Of a DNA stretch of 27,763 nt, positions 9,525 through 18,770 are shown one piece after another. The notes below the pieces were generated by a model. It did no database searches. It saw only the letters and a list, made by a program, of their open reading frames with translations, and was not told the origin of the DNA. Source of the stretch: Trichomonas tenax (lineage: Eukaryota; Parabasalia; Trichomonadida; Trichomonadidae). Positions within the stretch are counted from its first letter, which is position 1; each line of letters begins with the position of its first letter. The stretch is from the NCBI GenBank assembly GCA_023091735.1, contig JALKBU010000692.1, positions 1-27,763 on the forward strand, given 5' to 3'. A program made the position numbers and the translations under genes.

Positions 9525-11350
9525 CAATTTTTTCAGATATTTTTAATAGAAAGGTCATGGAATCGTTTTAGACATCTTCGCTTTGTTCTATATCTGCTCT
9601 CAGATTTATGTGCACTTAAATCAAGAATTGGATGACAATTTGATTGATTTGTGTAACATCTCTAAATAATCTGATATATGCTACATCTCCATATGTGCAT
9701 TTTAACCGCATGAGTTATCTTTGGATCTAATAACTCTGATAATAAATATCAATCGTTTTATTAACAAACATTAGATTATTTACAATATAACATATATTAA
9801 ATCAATGGCATAATCTTCTATTTATTCTTGTATAGTTTATTATTGAATAATAATGTTATTAATACTGATTTTGGATCTCTTTTGAGCCAACTTATTAATA
9901 TATACTTATTATAAGATTGAAGTTTTGATGCATTACAAAATGAAATGCTATACCTATAATATGGAAGTTATAAATCGAAAATTTGGAAAAAAATATAATA
10001 TATCAGCTTTATAATGGATACCAGATTCATTTCAGCTCAAAATTAAAAATAGTACTAAATTATCACGCAAATGAGCAAAATTAGACAAAAAAATATCAAA
10101 AGGTGGAACAAGATAGCACAAAAGAGCCCAAAACACAAAGGAACTCATTCTATAAAGTCTATAAATCGTATTCTTACCAATCTTATTCATGCATACTCAA
10201 AGCAAAATAATGATCGAAATAAATTCAACACTGAAGACTTCATGTTCACACACTTTATTCCCAATGATTAAGCCATGAGATGTGGCTACCGCAATGGCTA
10301 AATGAATAACAAGATGGTGAATCAATATTAACAAATCTGTAAAAACATCTCCCTGTCTTGTACACTTTGATAGGGGCTTCTTTAGCGATTCCAAATATAG
10401 CGCGATAAGACATAAAAAGTGTAATTTCAAGTTTGGATTGAATTCGGTTCTTTGAGTAGTTTTAATGTATTTAAACATCTATCGATCCCAGCATGTTTAC
10501 CTACTAGTTAAAAACTCTCAGAAATGAATGTTGCAATGTTATCATCAAATTAAAGTCATAAACACGGAGAAATCAAGCTAAACTGATTTATTCAATAAAT
10601 CGGTATCATTGTTGAACGAATCAGCAAACTTTTTTGTAAAATTGATTTCACGCGAACTCCAGCTCAAGCCAAGAGCTGAAGAAATTATAGATCAAGGTAC
10701 TCTGTTATCGTGATGTGTATAATTTGGTGCAAAATGGCCACTTTAAACACCAAATTCTCTATGAAATCTTCTTATAATATAAATACCCATGCTTAGCGAA
10801 TTACTCGTCCATCAATAGGCTCCCTCCGGTCTGTCTTCTGCCTCCGTGAACTAATAAAAGAACAAACATGTGTCTCATATAAATCAAAGATAAATACAAC
10901 AAAAAAATGAAAAAAATACGATTCAAGAACTAACAATACTCAGTTCCTCTGCTTCTCCATCGTCACCACACGAACGCAGCGGAAGTGGAAGCCACAGAAT
11001 TCGGTTCCGCAGCAAAAATGATGGGTTTATACAAAATTTCTTGGAAAACGATTTTGAAATGTCACACAATGATCGGGCAGATAACAGGAACGTTCCTATG
11101 AACCGGGGTAAAAAGAGAAGATTGTCAATCACGAAGACATCTCAATTTTGAGTCTTTTATCGCATATTTGATCTATCTACCAACTGTGGAATTCAATAAT
11201 GAGTAAAAAAGCAAAATATAAAAAATACACATTGGAGAAAAATTATTTTTTAAGTGATATGATTTGAGCTAAAGAGAGTCCATTGACCAAGTTTGTAAAA
11301 CGAACGGTTTGAGAGAAACCGTTAAATTGGACCATGAATTCATTGAAAAC

Positions 11351-11362
11351 TCACTTCACTTT
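11351..11362 (+). promoter_or_regulatory. Tandem initiators of the carrier gene
   Basis: The sequence TCACTTCACTTT contains two overlapping matches to the trichomonad initiator, TCACTT (11351) and TCACTTT (11356), with possible +1 adenines at 11353 and 11358. Leaders of 13 and 8 bases to the ATG at 11366 are typical for T. vaginalis mRNAs. This supports the ATG at 11366 over the open-frame extension that begins at a TTG. Confidence 0.7.
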
Positions 11363-11365
11363 CTT

Positions 11366-12316
11366 ATGGCACAGCCGGCAGAACAGATCCTCATCGCTAC
11401 ATCTCCAAAGCCATCCCTCAGCCCAATCGAGCGTCTTTCAGTCGGCTTTATCGCTGGTACACTTTCTCGTACACTCACATCCCCACTCGATGTTGTTAAG
11501 ATGCTCATGCAGGTTTCCTCCCGCGGTGGCTCCGTCAAGGACACAGTTGGCAAGCTCATGGCTGAGCAAGGCATCGCTGGCTTCTGGCGCGGCAACTGGG
11601 CTGCTTGCGTCAGACTCGGCCCACAATCTGCTATCAAGTTCTACACATACGAAGAGCTCGAGAAGCGTATCGGCAAGGGCAAGCCACTTGTCGGCATCCA
11701 GAGAACAGTCTTCGGCTCCCTCTCTGGTGTTATCTCCCAGGTTGTCACATACCCACTCGATGTTATCCGTACACGTATCACAGTCTACCCAGGCAAGTAC
11801 ACAGGCATCTTCAACTGCGCCTTCACAATGATGAAGGAGGAAGGCATCGGCTCCCTCTACGCTGGTATTGTCCCAACAATTATGGGCGTTATCCCATACG
11901 AGGGCTCTCAGTTCTACGCTTATGGCGGCCTTAAGCAGCTCTACATCACAAAGATCGCCCCAGGCAAGCCAATCTCTCCATTCGCTAACTGCCTTATCGG
12001 TGCTGCTGCCGGTATGTTCTCACAGACATTCTCATATCCATTCGATGTCATCAGGAAGCGCATGATGCTCAAGGATGAGAAGGGCAAGCCAATATACAAC
12101 GGCATGATGGATGCTTTCATGACAGTTTACAACAAGGAAGGCGTTCCAGGACTTTACCGTGGTGTTGGCCTCAACCTCATCAAGGTTGTCCCATTCGCTG
12201 CTCTCCAGTTCACAATCCTCGAGGAAACACGCAAGGCCTTCTTCAAGGTCCGTGCTGCCCTCGTGCAGCCAAAGGTCCAAGAGATCAAGGGCAAGGTTGC
12301 TCCAAAGAAGAAGTAA
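11366..12316 (+). CDS. Hydrogenosomal mitochondrial-carrier-family protein (Hmp31-type, probable ADP/ATP carrier)
   Basis: A 316-residue SLC25 carrier with three repeats of two membrane helices each. The carrier signatures P-x-D-x-x-(K/R) are all present: SPLDVVK at 39-45, YPLDVIR at 129-135 and YPFDVIR at 224-230. The third is followed by KRMML, giving RKRMML, close to the RRRMMM hallmark of ADP/ATP carriers. Protein sequence and length are very like T. vaginalis Hmp31, the inner-membrane hydrogenosomal carrier shown to exchange adenine nucleotides, so export of hydrogenosomal ATP is the likely role. Trichomonads have several paralogues, so exact identity is not certain. The first 20 residues are a short Pro/Ser-containing leader, and the C terminus is Lys-rich (VAPKKK). 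Codon use is strongly biased to CTC, ATC, AAG, ACA and CCA, a sign of high expression. The stop TAA is followed by A (UAAA signal). The gene is convergent with the ABC transporter. Confidence 0.93.
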   Translation: MAQPAEQILIATSPKPSLSPIERLSVGFIAGTLSRTLTSPLDVVKMLMQVSSRGGSVKDTVGKLMAEQGIAGFWRGNWAACVRLGPQSAIKFYTYEELEKRIGKGKPLVGIQRTVFGSLSGVISQVVTYPLDVIRTRITVYPGKYTGIFNCAFTMMKEEGIGSLYAGIVPTIMGVIPYEGSQFYAYGGLKQLYITKIAPGKPISPFANCLIGAAAGMFSQTFSYPFDVIRKRMMLKDEKGKPIYNGMMDAFMTVYNKEGVPGLYRGVGLNLIKVVPFAALQFTILEETRKAFFKVRAALVQPKVQEIKGKVAPKKK

Positions 12317-12859
12317 ACTATTACAGTCGTGATACCATTAAATCAAACCTTTTTTCACAATATCAAATTCTTTAATTTTCCAAAATTGTCCTCCAATTTA
12401 ACTGCACCATCATCTATACCTTCAATTGGTTGATTTCATGCAATCCATCTTCCAATCAGAAGCGGATTTTGATAGTGAGTCATCGTTTTGATCGTTCGCA
12501 TCTCTCAATTTCGATAGTTTCTGTTTCTTGGAAAAACTTCGATTCATTTATCCCTCTTCTCCTGCATTCGCTGATTTTGGGCTTTGTTAGAGAAATTTCC
12601 GCAGAAACACCAACAGGGGTCATTTCTTCTGCAAATACCTTTACCTCTTTGTTCTCTGTTATATCCCTGAAGTATTACATTCATTTACCAATCTTATGAT
12701 TTCAAAATTTCAATATTTCTTAATTAACCGAAAATATTCATGCAACAATACTCTCTTTGATGATGCCTATATAACCCTAAACTGATTTGGGTTAGGGATA
12801 ATAAATAAAAAATATTTTATAAAACATACAATGCAAAACTAATATACTTCGGTATGAAA
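12317..12859. other. Spacer between convergent carrier and ABC genes
   Basis: This stretch carries the 3' ends of both genes. An 89-codon open frame (12430-12699, plus) has no ATG at its start and no family features, so I do not call it. An inverted repeat at 12775-12797 pairs CCCTAA with TTAGGG across an 11-base loop; it resembles a telomere hexamer but occurs once only, so it may be chance or a weak transcript-end hairpin. Confidence 0.5.
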
Positions 12860-15211
12860 TTAGTGTTGAGGAGGAGTTTTAGATAACTGATCTTCCTCGT
12901 TGACGATCTTCAACAAGACTTCTTCAAGAGCTTCGATTGTGAATGTGAATTGATCTACACCAAACTCTTTCATCCTTGATTCTAATGTTTTCACGAATAT
13001 AGAAATCTTGTCTTCGACAATTGGAATGTGATATGTGTTCTTCTTCCTCTTTTCTACTGTGACGTTCTCGATGACTGTCCTAAGCATTGCGAGGAAGCCC
13101 TCCTTGTCGTACTGTTCATTGACAACTCTCAAGATGTAACCGCACTTGAATTGAGATCTCAACTCAGTTGCAGAACCTCTCTTCTTGATTTCACCTCTGC
13201 TCATGACGAAGATCTTGTTGCAAACAGACTCTGATTCTTCAAGAGCGTGAGATGTGAGCATGATAACAGATTCCTTCTGAGCAGCCAAAACCTTCCAAAT
13301 GTTCTGTCTAGCTTCAAAGTCGACACCTGCTGTTGGTTCATCCAAAATGATGAACGGAGGCTTTGCTAACATAGCAATGGCGATGCAAAGTTTCCTCTTT
13401 TGACCACCAGAAAGATTGGTTGACTGAGTATCTGCAACAGGAGTTAGCTGAAGAGAAGATAGAAGAATATCACATCTATCGAGAAGCTGCTCCTTAGTTA
13501 AACCACTAATTGCTCCAAACAGTGCTAAATGCTCTCTGATTGATAACTCTGGGATAATTGTGTTATTCTGGAAGCAGACACCACTGCATTGTTTGATTTC
13601 CTCAAAGCCTGCATATTGGTCTGTTTCTTCATGCCCGAACAATGAAATGTGACCTTCATCGGCTACAATCGTGTTGGTCATTGTTCCAATCAATGTTGAC
13701 TTACCAGAGCCGTTTGGACCGATAATTGCAACGACATCACCATTTTCTAACTCAAAGTCGACACCGTTGAGAGCCTTTGTGTCTCCGTAGGACTTCTTGA
13801 GGCCTCTTGCCTTCATTACTATGCCTTTGCCTGCATAGTAATCACGTGGGTGTCTGATGAACCAAGCCTTGAGTCTACGGATGTTGAAACCTGTTTCTTG
13901 GTATAAAATTGTTGCGAAGAAAACAATCATGTAGAAGATGTTGGAAAACACAAGCATATAGAATGAGTTTGACATGGAGAAGTTCTCATTGCTGTAGAAG
14001 TTGTTCCATGTAACTGGACCTGAGAATCTATATGTTGCGAAGATTGACGTTAAGCCTTGTGTGTAAGGAATTTGCGGGAACATAATTGATATCATGAAGA
14101 GAGTGAACTTCGAGTTAAAGTTCCTAAAGAAACCACTAATGAACGAGAAAAGCATAGAGAGCACTGTCATTGGGAGTTTAACGCTTGTCTGTCCATCTTC
14201 CTGGTTAATAGCAAGGCTGAGCAAGAATATTGAAAATGTTGAAGAAATGGAGAACAAGAAGAAGAAAACGAAAACCACTGACATATCTGAATCGATAAGG
14301 ATGCTCTCTGATGTCAAGTAGTAAGACATGATGAGGCAACTTGGCAATGAGCATAAAATCGCTGTGAAAATTGTTGCTGACCAAAAGATGACTGGATTGC
14401 ATCCACTAAGTAACAGAAGTGAAATAAAGCTGTTTGCACGGTCTTTCATCAAAAATCCAGCCTCGTTACCTAATAATGAAACAATTGGCAACATCATGTA
14501 TGTAACGATGACATTATCCGCTGTAAAACGATATTTTGCAACTCTTCCTGCGTATTGTTTATGTTTGAATGTGACTTTGTGTGAAGCATTGCAATATTTC
14601 GTGATATGTTCATGAAGTGCCAACACGAGTGAGTCCTCAGCGTATTCATTAAAATCTTTTGTAGGAATGGCTATTTTAGGATGTAAACAGAAATTAGGAT
14701 CATCTGCATTCCTGATATAGTAACCAACAGCGACTTTAACGTTATACATAGCATTGACAAGAGTTTCAGATGAATTGTAGTATTGTATTTGGTGTGAGAA
14801 GTCTTTGAAAATCTTTTTAACGCTCTTTGTGTTTGGAGCGATTCCAAATAAGTGAGTTTGCTTTTTTTCGAGCTCATTCGTGATGTTATAACCTACAAAT
14901 TGGTATTCCTGTGTAATTGGGTGATGAACATCTGCATATCCTGCTTTTTCGCCCATATCAAATTCGGTAATTGGTAAAATAAAGAATGGCATCAAAAACA
15001 TTGTAACAAACGATGAAGATGTACGTCTGCGAACAATGAAATTCTTCTTAAGAATCGCTAAAAAGGAAGTAAAGAATTTCGGAGGATCTAATTTGTAGAA
15101 AAAGGCATTCATCGCTTCCTTTTGGTCCTCTGGACTTAAGTTCGTTGTTTTATCGGACTTTCCCATCTTTGTATAGTTTGATTTCTTCTTTTTCTCCCTT
15201 TTTGGAGGCAT
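12860..15211 (-). CDS. ABCA-type half-size ABC transporter
   Basis: A 783-residue ABC transporter with the membrane domain before a single nucleotide-binding domain, as in ABCA (lipid-transport related) half transporters. Residues 1-35 are very basic (Lys-rich) and cytosolic. The first membrane helix is at about 66-82, a large non-cytosolic loop spans about 84-230, and a cluster of further helices covers about 235-455. The nucleotide-binding domain runs from about 466 to 710: Walker A GPNGSGKST at 498-506, signature LSGGQ at 600-604, Walker B IILDEP with D624 and catalytic E625, and H-loop H655. All catalytic residues are intact, so it should be active as a dimer. A C-terminal regulatory tail (about 690-783) follows, as in ABCA proteins. 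The start ATG is at 15209-15211, with another at residue 16; I see no clear initiator to choose between them. The substrate is unknown; lipid or sterol is an inference from family. Confidence 0.93.
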   Translation of the reverse strand: MPPKREKKKKSNYTKMGKSDKTTNLSPEDQKEAMNAFFYKLDPPKFFTSFLAILKKNFIVRRRTSSSFVTMFLMPFFILPITEFDMGEKAGYADVHHPITQEYQFVGYNITNELEKKQTHLFGIAPNTKSVKKIFKDFSHQIQYYNSSETLVNAMYNVKVAVGYYIRNADDPNFCLHPKIAIPTKDFNEYAEDSLVLALHEHITKYCNASHKVTFKHKQYAGRVAKYRFTADNVIVTYMMLPIVSLLGNEAGFLMKDRANSFISLLLLSGCNPVIFWSATIFTAILCSLPSCLIMSYYLTSESILIDSDMSVVFVFFFLFSISSTFSIFLLSLAINQEDGQTSVKLPMTVLSMLFSFISGFFRNFNSKFTLFMISIMFPQIPYTQGLTSIFATYRFSGPVTWNNFYSNENFSMSNSFYMLVFSNIFYMIVFFATILYQETGFNIRRLKAWFIRHPRDYYAGKGIVMKARGLKKSYGDTKALNGVDFELENGDVVAIIGPNGSGKSTLIGTMTNTIVADEGHISLFGHEETDQYAGFEEIKQCSGVCFQNNTIIPELSIREHLALFGAISGLTKEQLLDRCDILLSSLQLTPVADTQSTNLSGGQKRKLCIAIAMLAKPPFIILDEPTAGVDFEARQNIWKVLAAQKESVIMLTSHALEESESVCNKIFVMSRGEIKKRGSATELRSQFKCGYILRVVNEQYDKEGFLAMLRTVIENVTVEKRKKNTYHIPIVEDKISIFVKTLESRMKEFGVDQFTFTIEALEEVLLKIVNEEDQLSKTPPQH

Positions 15212-15569
15212 CTTTCGAATTTATGCTCGACGATTATCATTTTCAGCACTTATTTTCAACTATTTCAGGCTTTTACTCTATTGCATATAAAATACATCTA
15301 AATTTGCATCGTTTTGTTCAATCAAAACTATATTATTCCTTTATTTTTTTGAATTGAAAATCTAAATTCTTTAATAATATTGAAAACATACATAAAATCC
15401 TATTTAGAATCTATTTAAAATCTAAATGATAGATTTAGAGTTTGATAAAAAGGTTTTTAGATCTAAAATTTGACATTTTTGATAAAAAACTTGTTATGTT
15501 CGGAAGTTAAAAAATTTGAAATGTCGAATTAACATAGTACAACAATAACATTTAGTCTATCAAAACAAT
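15212..15569. other. AT-rich spacer with TCTAAA-type repeats
   Basis: The promoter of the ABC gene and the 3' end of the coiled-coil gene lie here. The word TCTAAA or its complement recurs at about 15361, 15414-15440 and 15460. At 15421-15439 two copies form a perfect inverted repeat, TCTAAAT and ATTTAGA, with a 5-base loop. No coding frame is supported. Low complexity alone may explain the pattern. Confidence 0.45.
15421..15439. repeat. Small inverted repeat (TCTAAAT / ATTTAGA)
   Basis: Perfect 7-base arms at 15421-15427 and 15433-15439 are separated by GATAG. The repeat is embedded in an AT-rich spacer with further TCTAAA copies on either side. It could form a weak hairpin; no function is evident. 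Confidence 0.35.
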
Positions 15570-16724
15570 TTATTTCCTTGCGGAACGCTTTTCTTCCAAA
15601 GGTGGAAGAAGAATTGGACTAATTGGAGGCAAATTTTTAACACCTTCTTTTCTAGCGCCTGTAACTACTGTATCTCTCTCGCCACGACGTCTCAGTCTCC
15701 AAACCCGGTCTGGATCTTTAGCTATCTCTTCTTGGTGCTTCAGCATCGCTCTTCTGTTTCCTAGAGCACGTTTTCCGTTTTGGTACTTATTTCTGAATAC
15801 TCGCTTTCTTATTTCATTTGTCTTTTCGTATGTATCTAGTTCATCTGCCTGTTTCTTTAGGAGTAATTCTTTAGATTCTCTGTAATCTGTTTCAAAACGC
15901 TGTCTGCTTGCTGCGTATTCCTGTGCTTCAAGTATTTCGGCCTGCTTCTTTATACGGTTGGCTTCTTCAGTTCTACCAACAGCGTGGAGTCTTCTTTCTA
16001 AACTAAGTAATTCTTGTAACTTTGCTGATCTGTGATTGTAATTTCTCTGCATTTTATCGGAATTCCACCTCTTTTCGTGCTCTTCGAGTTCTCTTTGATG
16101 CCTTTCTTTCATCCTTTCGATGACAATTTTGTTCTTTTCTTTGATTTCGTTCATTTGGGCGCGCGAAAGATGCTTGAAGATTGTAGCATCTGTTTCCATA
16201 TGTCCTTGACGTAAGTTAACATCAGCAAGTTCGTATTCTTGTTGTTGCTTTTTAATCGCATTTATTTGTAATTGTTTTGCCATATCAATAGCCTCAGAAG
16301 CCTTAAGAGACTCTGGGAATGCCCCTTTGAGCATAAAAACATCACGTCTGTGTTCAAGATCTTTGATAACGATGCTAAAGATCTCTGGAGTAACTTCTTC
16401 GTAAATGGTTCCTCCAAACAACAACCTTGTAGCGATTTTTGATGCTTTTGAAGAGTTTTCATCAAGTAGAAATTCGAGTGGGTTATAATCTTGTTTTTTC
16501 CTTCTTCTTCGTTTTGCTTTCACCGGCTCCAGGTTTTGGTAGTTCCTTGGAGCACGTTTTTCTGATCTTGTCGAGGATCTGCTTTGACTAGACAATGCAG
16601 ACTCATTATTTTCCACTCTCTGATTATCAATCGGTATTCTTGGCATGTAACTCGGTTCTTTTATGTTGTGCATCTCTACTAGGAACGGTTCATTTGAAGG
16701 GAGGTCTCCATTCTCCTCTTCCAT
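15570..16724 (-). CDS. Basic coiled-coil protein of unknown function
   Basis: A 384-residue protein that I do not recognise. Residues 1-75 are Ser-, Asn- and Pro-containing and end in a basic cluster (KAKRRRRKKQ) that looks like a nuclear-localisation or polyanion-binding patch. Residues about 78-160 may form a small helical domain (YNPLEFLLDE, then an acidic-basic helix containing LEHRRDVFMLKG). Residues about 160-340 are an almost continuous charged alpha helix, probably coiled coil, with repeated segments such as LSLERRLHAVGRTEEANRIKK. The tail holds two short proline motifs (LPPISP and LPPLEE) and a basic end. No membrane segment is present. The style resembles cytoskeleton- or axoneme-associated coiled-coil proteins, which trichomonads have in number, but no function is implied. 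The start is well supported by an initiator only 4 bases upstream. The stop is TAA followed by A. Confidence 0.82.
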   Translation of the reverse strand: MEEENGDLPSNEPFLVEMHNIKEPSYMPRIPIDNQRVENNESALSSQSRSSTRSEKRAPRNYQNLEPVKAKRRRRKKQDYNPLEFLLDENSSKASKIATRLLFGGTIYEEVTPEIFSIVIKDLEHRRDVFMLKGAFPESLKASEAIDMAKQLQINAIKKQQQEYELADVNLRQGHMETDATIFKHLSRAQMNEIKEKNKIVIERMKERHQRELEEHEKRWNSDKMQRNYNHRSAKLQELLSLERRLHAVGRTEEANRIKKQAEILEAQEYAASRQRFETDYRESKELLLKKQADELDTYEKTNEIRKRVFRNKYQNGKRALGNRRAMLKHQEEIAKDPDRVWRLRRRGERDTVVTGARKEGVKNLPPISPILLPPLEEKRSARK

Positions 16725-16730
16725 TTATGA
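16725..16730 (-). promoter_or_regulatory. Initiator (TCATAA) abutting the coiled-coil start codon
   Basis: Minus-strand TCATAA is followed directly by ATG. With +1 at 16728 the leader would be only 4 bases. It fixes the start of the coiled-coil gene and is a clean example of the trichomonad initiator. Confidence 0.6.
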
Positions 16731-17262
16731 TTTTTTTATCAACGGACTTTTTCTTTTTTCTATGTTTAAACGTACACTTCAAAAAAATTATGTGTTTAGA
16801 GTCTCTAATCATTTAGGACCCATGCGCTAGATCAATTTTATAAACTTTTTTACTTCAAAATATTAAACAAGTCAAAAGAAATTTGATATTTTATTTGTAA
16901 ACTAAAAATTAAGATTCAACACATTGACTTTTAATGAATATTGCCAATGAGTAATTGATCATCAAGAGTGAATCGAATAAATCAATGTTAATATGAGAAT
17001 CCAATTCAATATCGTTATTTTCCAATAAATCTCTAAACATAGTATGAATGGAGAATAAAAATGATAGTACGAATTATGTGTATTGGTATTTGAAACTATG
17101 GAGAGAGTTTTGAATATTATAAGACCTAATAATAGAATTAAATTCTGTTTGTGAATACAACTGAATAAAAGAGTTGTAATACATTGCAGTGTAATATGCT
17201 AACGAAGTGGTTTGTGATTATTTGAGATTGATTTGTTGATAAACCATCGATTTTTTAAATAA
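16731..17262. other. AT-rich spacer
   Basis: This lies between the coiled-coil gene promoter and the 3' end of the BET-like gene. It is strongly AT-rich, without a credible open frame, RNA gene or ordered repeat. Nothing further was seen. Confidence 0.55.
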
Positions 17263-17934
17263 TTATGGAATGCGTTCATTTGCAAGTAGGTAGTTCCAGA
17301 GTAACATTAAAATTTGTGGTTGGCAGTTGTTGAGGTTTAATTTGAAACTCTTTTCTGTTTTATCATTGAATGGATCAATTTCATAAGTGATAAGTATTTC
17401 GATAATGTCTCCAAGTTGTTCATCGTTTTGTAGTTTCAAGATAGCTCGTTGTAATCTCTTGAGATTGAATTCATTGAGTGGAAATTCTTCATTAGTAGTA
17501 TCAGGGAAAACAGGAGCTAAAGGTTTGTCTGTTCTTGACAGTAATGATTCGAATTCATTAAAGTTTGATGGCAGTTTTTCTAAATTAAGCTCTAATTCTG
17601 CAATTATGGGAATAAATTTCTTCTTGTAGTCTTCTATTGTCATCTCTTGGAATGATTTTTGCATTTTCTCTTTTGTAAGTTGGTAAATTGTTAAGAATCC
17701 AAGTCCAATCTCGGATTCTATGCCGAATATTCGAGCCATGTATTCGCAGGTATGTTTTACATCGTCTAAGAATGCTTTTGATGATGAGTATATGTTATCT
17801 CTTAGATTTGTTGAGATTTGTTCAAACATATTGAACAAAACCTTGTTTTCGTACGACTGCAGCTTTTTCGTTAAGAAACTTCCAAGTGGAGAATCCAAAA
17901 TTTGCTGAAATTCTTCCACGAGTTTCTCACTCAT
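17263..17934 (-). CDS. Small BET-like protein: degenerate bromodomain plus NET-like domain
   Basis: A 223-residue protein. The frame is open to a GTG at 17968-17970, but the first ATG is at 17932-17934 (MSEKLVEEF). Residues 8-98 align by eye with a bromodomain: an ILDSPL helix, an (I)STNLRDN..Y segment where bromodomains have DLSTIKxxL, and FLDDVKHTCEYMARIFG (55-71), which matches the FxxDVRLIFxNCYxYN helix without gaps. At the position of the acetyl-lysine-binding Asn this protein has F70, and the WPF shelf is absent, so acetyl-lysine reading is doubtful. Residues about 155-220 resemble the NET (extra-terminal) domain: a helix with LKLQNDEQLGDIIEIL, an acidic-basic turn, a beta strand FKLNLN and a closing helix. 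Bromodomain plus NET is the BET arrangement, so a chromatin adaptor that works through NET is plausible. Both matches are weak and need a profile search. Confidence 0.55.
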   Translation of the reverse strand: MSEKLVEEFQQILDSPLGSFLTKKLQSYENKVLFNMFEQISTNLRDNIYSSSKAFLDDVKHTCEYMARIFGIESEIGLGFLTIYQLTKEKMQKSFQEMTIEDYKKKFIPIIAELELNLEKLPSNFNEFESLLSRTDKPLAPVFPDTTNEEFPLNEFNLKRLQRAILKLQNDEQLGDIIEILITYEIDPFNDKTEKSFKLNLNNCQPQILMLLWNYLLANERIP

Positions 17935-18751
17935 GAAAAAAATTGCTTCTTTAAAATCAGGGGGGAACACTAACTAACCTTATAAATCCATCATCATTTC
18001 AAGTTCTTTTTTATTCAATTTCTAATATTTTAATTAGTGCCATTGCAATATACTCATGTATCAGAATTTACAACTTTAATAACTTCTGATAAATTTGTTA
18101 GATAATGTGCATAAAAATATCATCTAAACATATTTACTTTTTATTCAAGAATAATACTTCAAATGCATCACATTTCATAAGTAGGATATCATCAAGCTCT
18201 GATTTGTATATTTATGCTGTGAAAAATTGAATGAACACAATATTTAACAATCGAGATTCTTAATGTTAATGCATTCTGATGGCAGGTATGTAGTTGAATT
18301 AGATTTCGAGCTGTGAGGTTCAAAATCCTTTAATGTAAATTGAGTCTTTGATATTTTACATTTTGGCATTTATCAATATCATGGAGCGAATGAGTAATAT
18401 CAGGTATCGTATATCATTAATATAATTGGTCACTTTTATCGATTGCAAATATTGATAATGGGCATAATGGGTCTTCATGCATGAGTATCACAAATCACTC
18501 CGACATAGTCCACTCAGTGAGGATGCATTCACCGAAGGATGACTCGCTATGTGTGATTTTTGAAAGATTAGAGATCGGTTCCACGACACATGATTATCTG
18601 ACATAAATAGGATAATTCAGTTCCGATTTATAATGCCATGCTATATACATATTGATGGACAATTGATTCTTCAATATTTGCAGAAGCGGAATATGGAACT
18701 GCAAAGAACCCCATAATGAGCCATTTACTCATTGGAATATGATAGGCATTC

Positions 18752-18770
18752 ATGTGTGTATCTCACACAT
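18752..18770. repeat. Inverted repeat ATGTGTG / CACACAT
   Basis: Perfect 7-base arms (18752-18758 and 18764-18770) enclose TATCT. It lies in the gene-free region about 1 kb upstream of the glycogen synthase. It could be a hairpin or a dyad protein site; its role is unknown. Confidence 0.4.

Larger units (their letters stand above)
9502..11365. other. Long intergenic region between divergent BEACH and carrier genes
   Basis: About 1.86 kb without a gene I can support. It holds both promoters at its ends. The middle is AT-rich, with a less AT-biased patch at about 10250-10420 that includes short open frames on both strands (66 codons from 10071 on plus, 93 codons down from 10478 on minus). Neither has recognisable motifs, nor an initiator match just upstream of the 66-codon frame. 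The patch at about 10800-10860 is also relatively GC-rich but not obviously structured. A gene relic or unannotated non-coding RNA cannot be excluded. Confidence 0.5.

Noticed and set aside
10071..10271. 66-codon plus-strand frame starting with ATG, very basic
   Set aside because: The upstream TCACG breaks the initiator consensus. The peptide has no recognisable domain, its composition follows the AT-rich spacer, and a minus-strand frame of similar quality overlaps it.
10197..10478. 93-codon minus-strand frame with an ATG start
   Set aside because: There is no motif, no adjacent initiator that I could identify and no family resemblance. Kept only as a possible relic in the spacer entry.
10923..11132. 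69-codon minus-strand frame upstream of the carrier
   Set aside because: The start is GTG, there is no ATG, and no domain is present.
11334..11831. Long overlapping frames in the carrier and glycogen synthase genes (Ser/His-rich peptides)
   Set aside because: These are out-of-frame shadows created by the strong codon bias of the real genes, which suppresses stops in other frames.
12430..12699. 89-codon plus-strand frame after the carrier gene
   Set aside because: It begins with TTG and has no early ATG. The sequence is Ser/Ile-rich low-information translation of the spacer.
12775..12797. CCCTAA ... TTAGGG inverted repeat as an internal telomere trace
   Set aside because: There is only one hexamer on each arm and no tandem array. 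A 6-base dyad is expected by chance.
17955..17985. ACTAACTAACC near the BET-like gene as an intron branch motif
   Set aside because: It lies on the plus strand while the gene is on the minus strand, and it is not followed by the required ACACAG.
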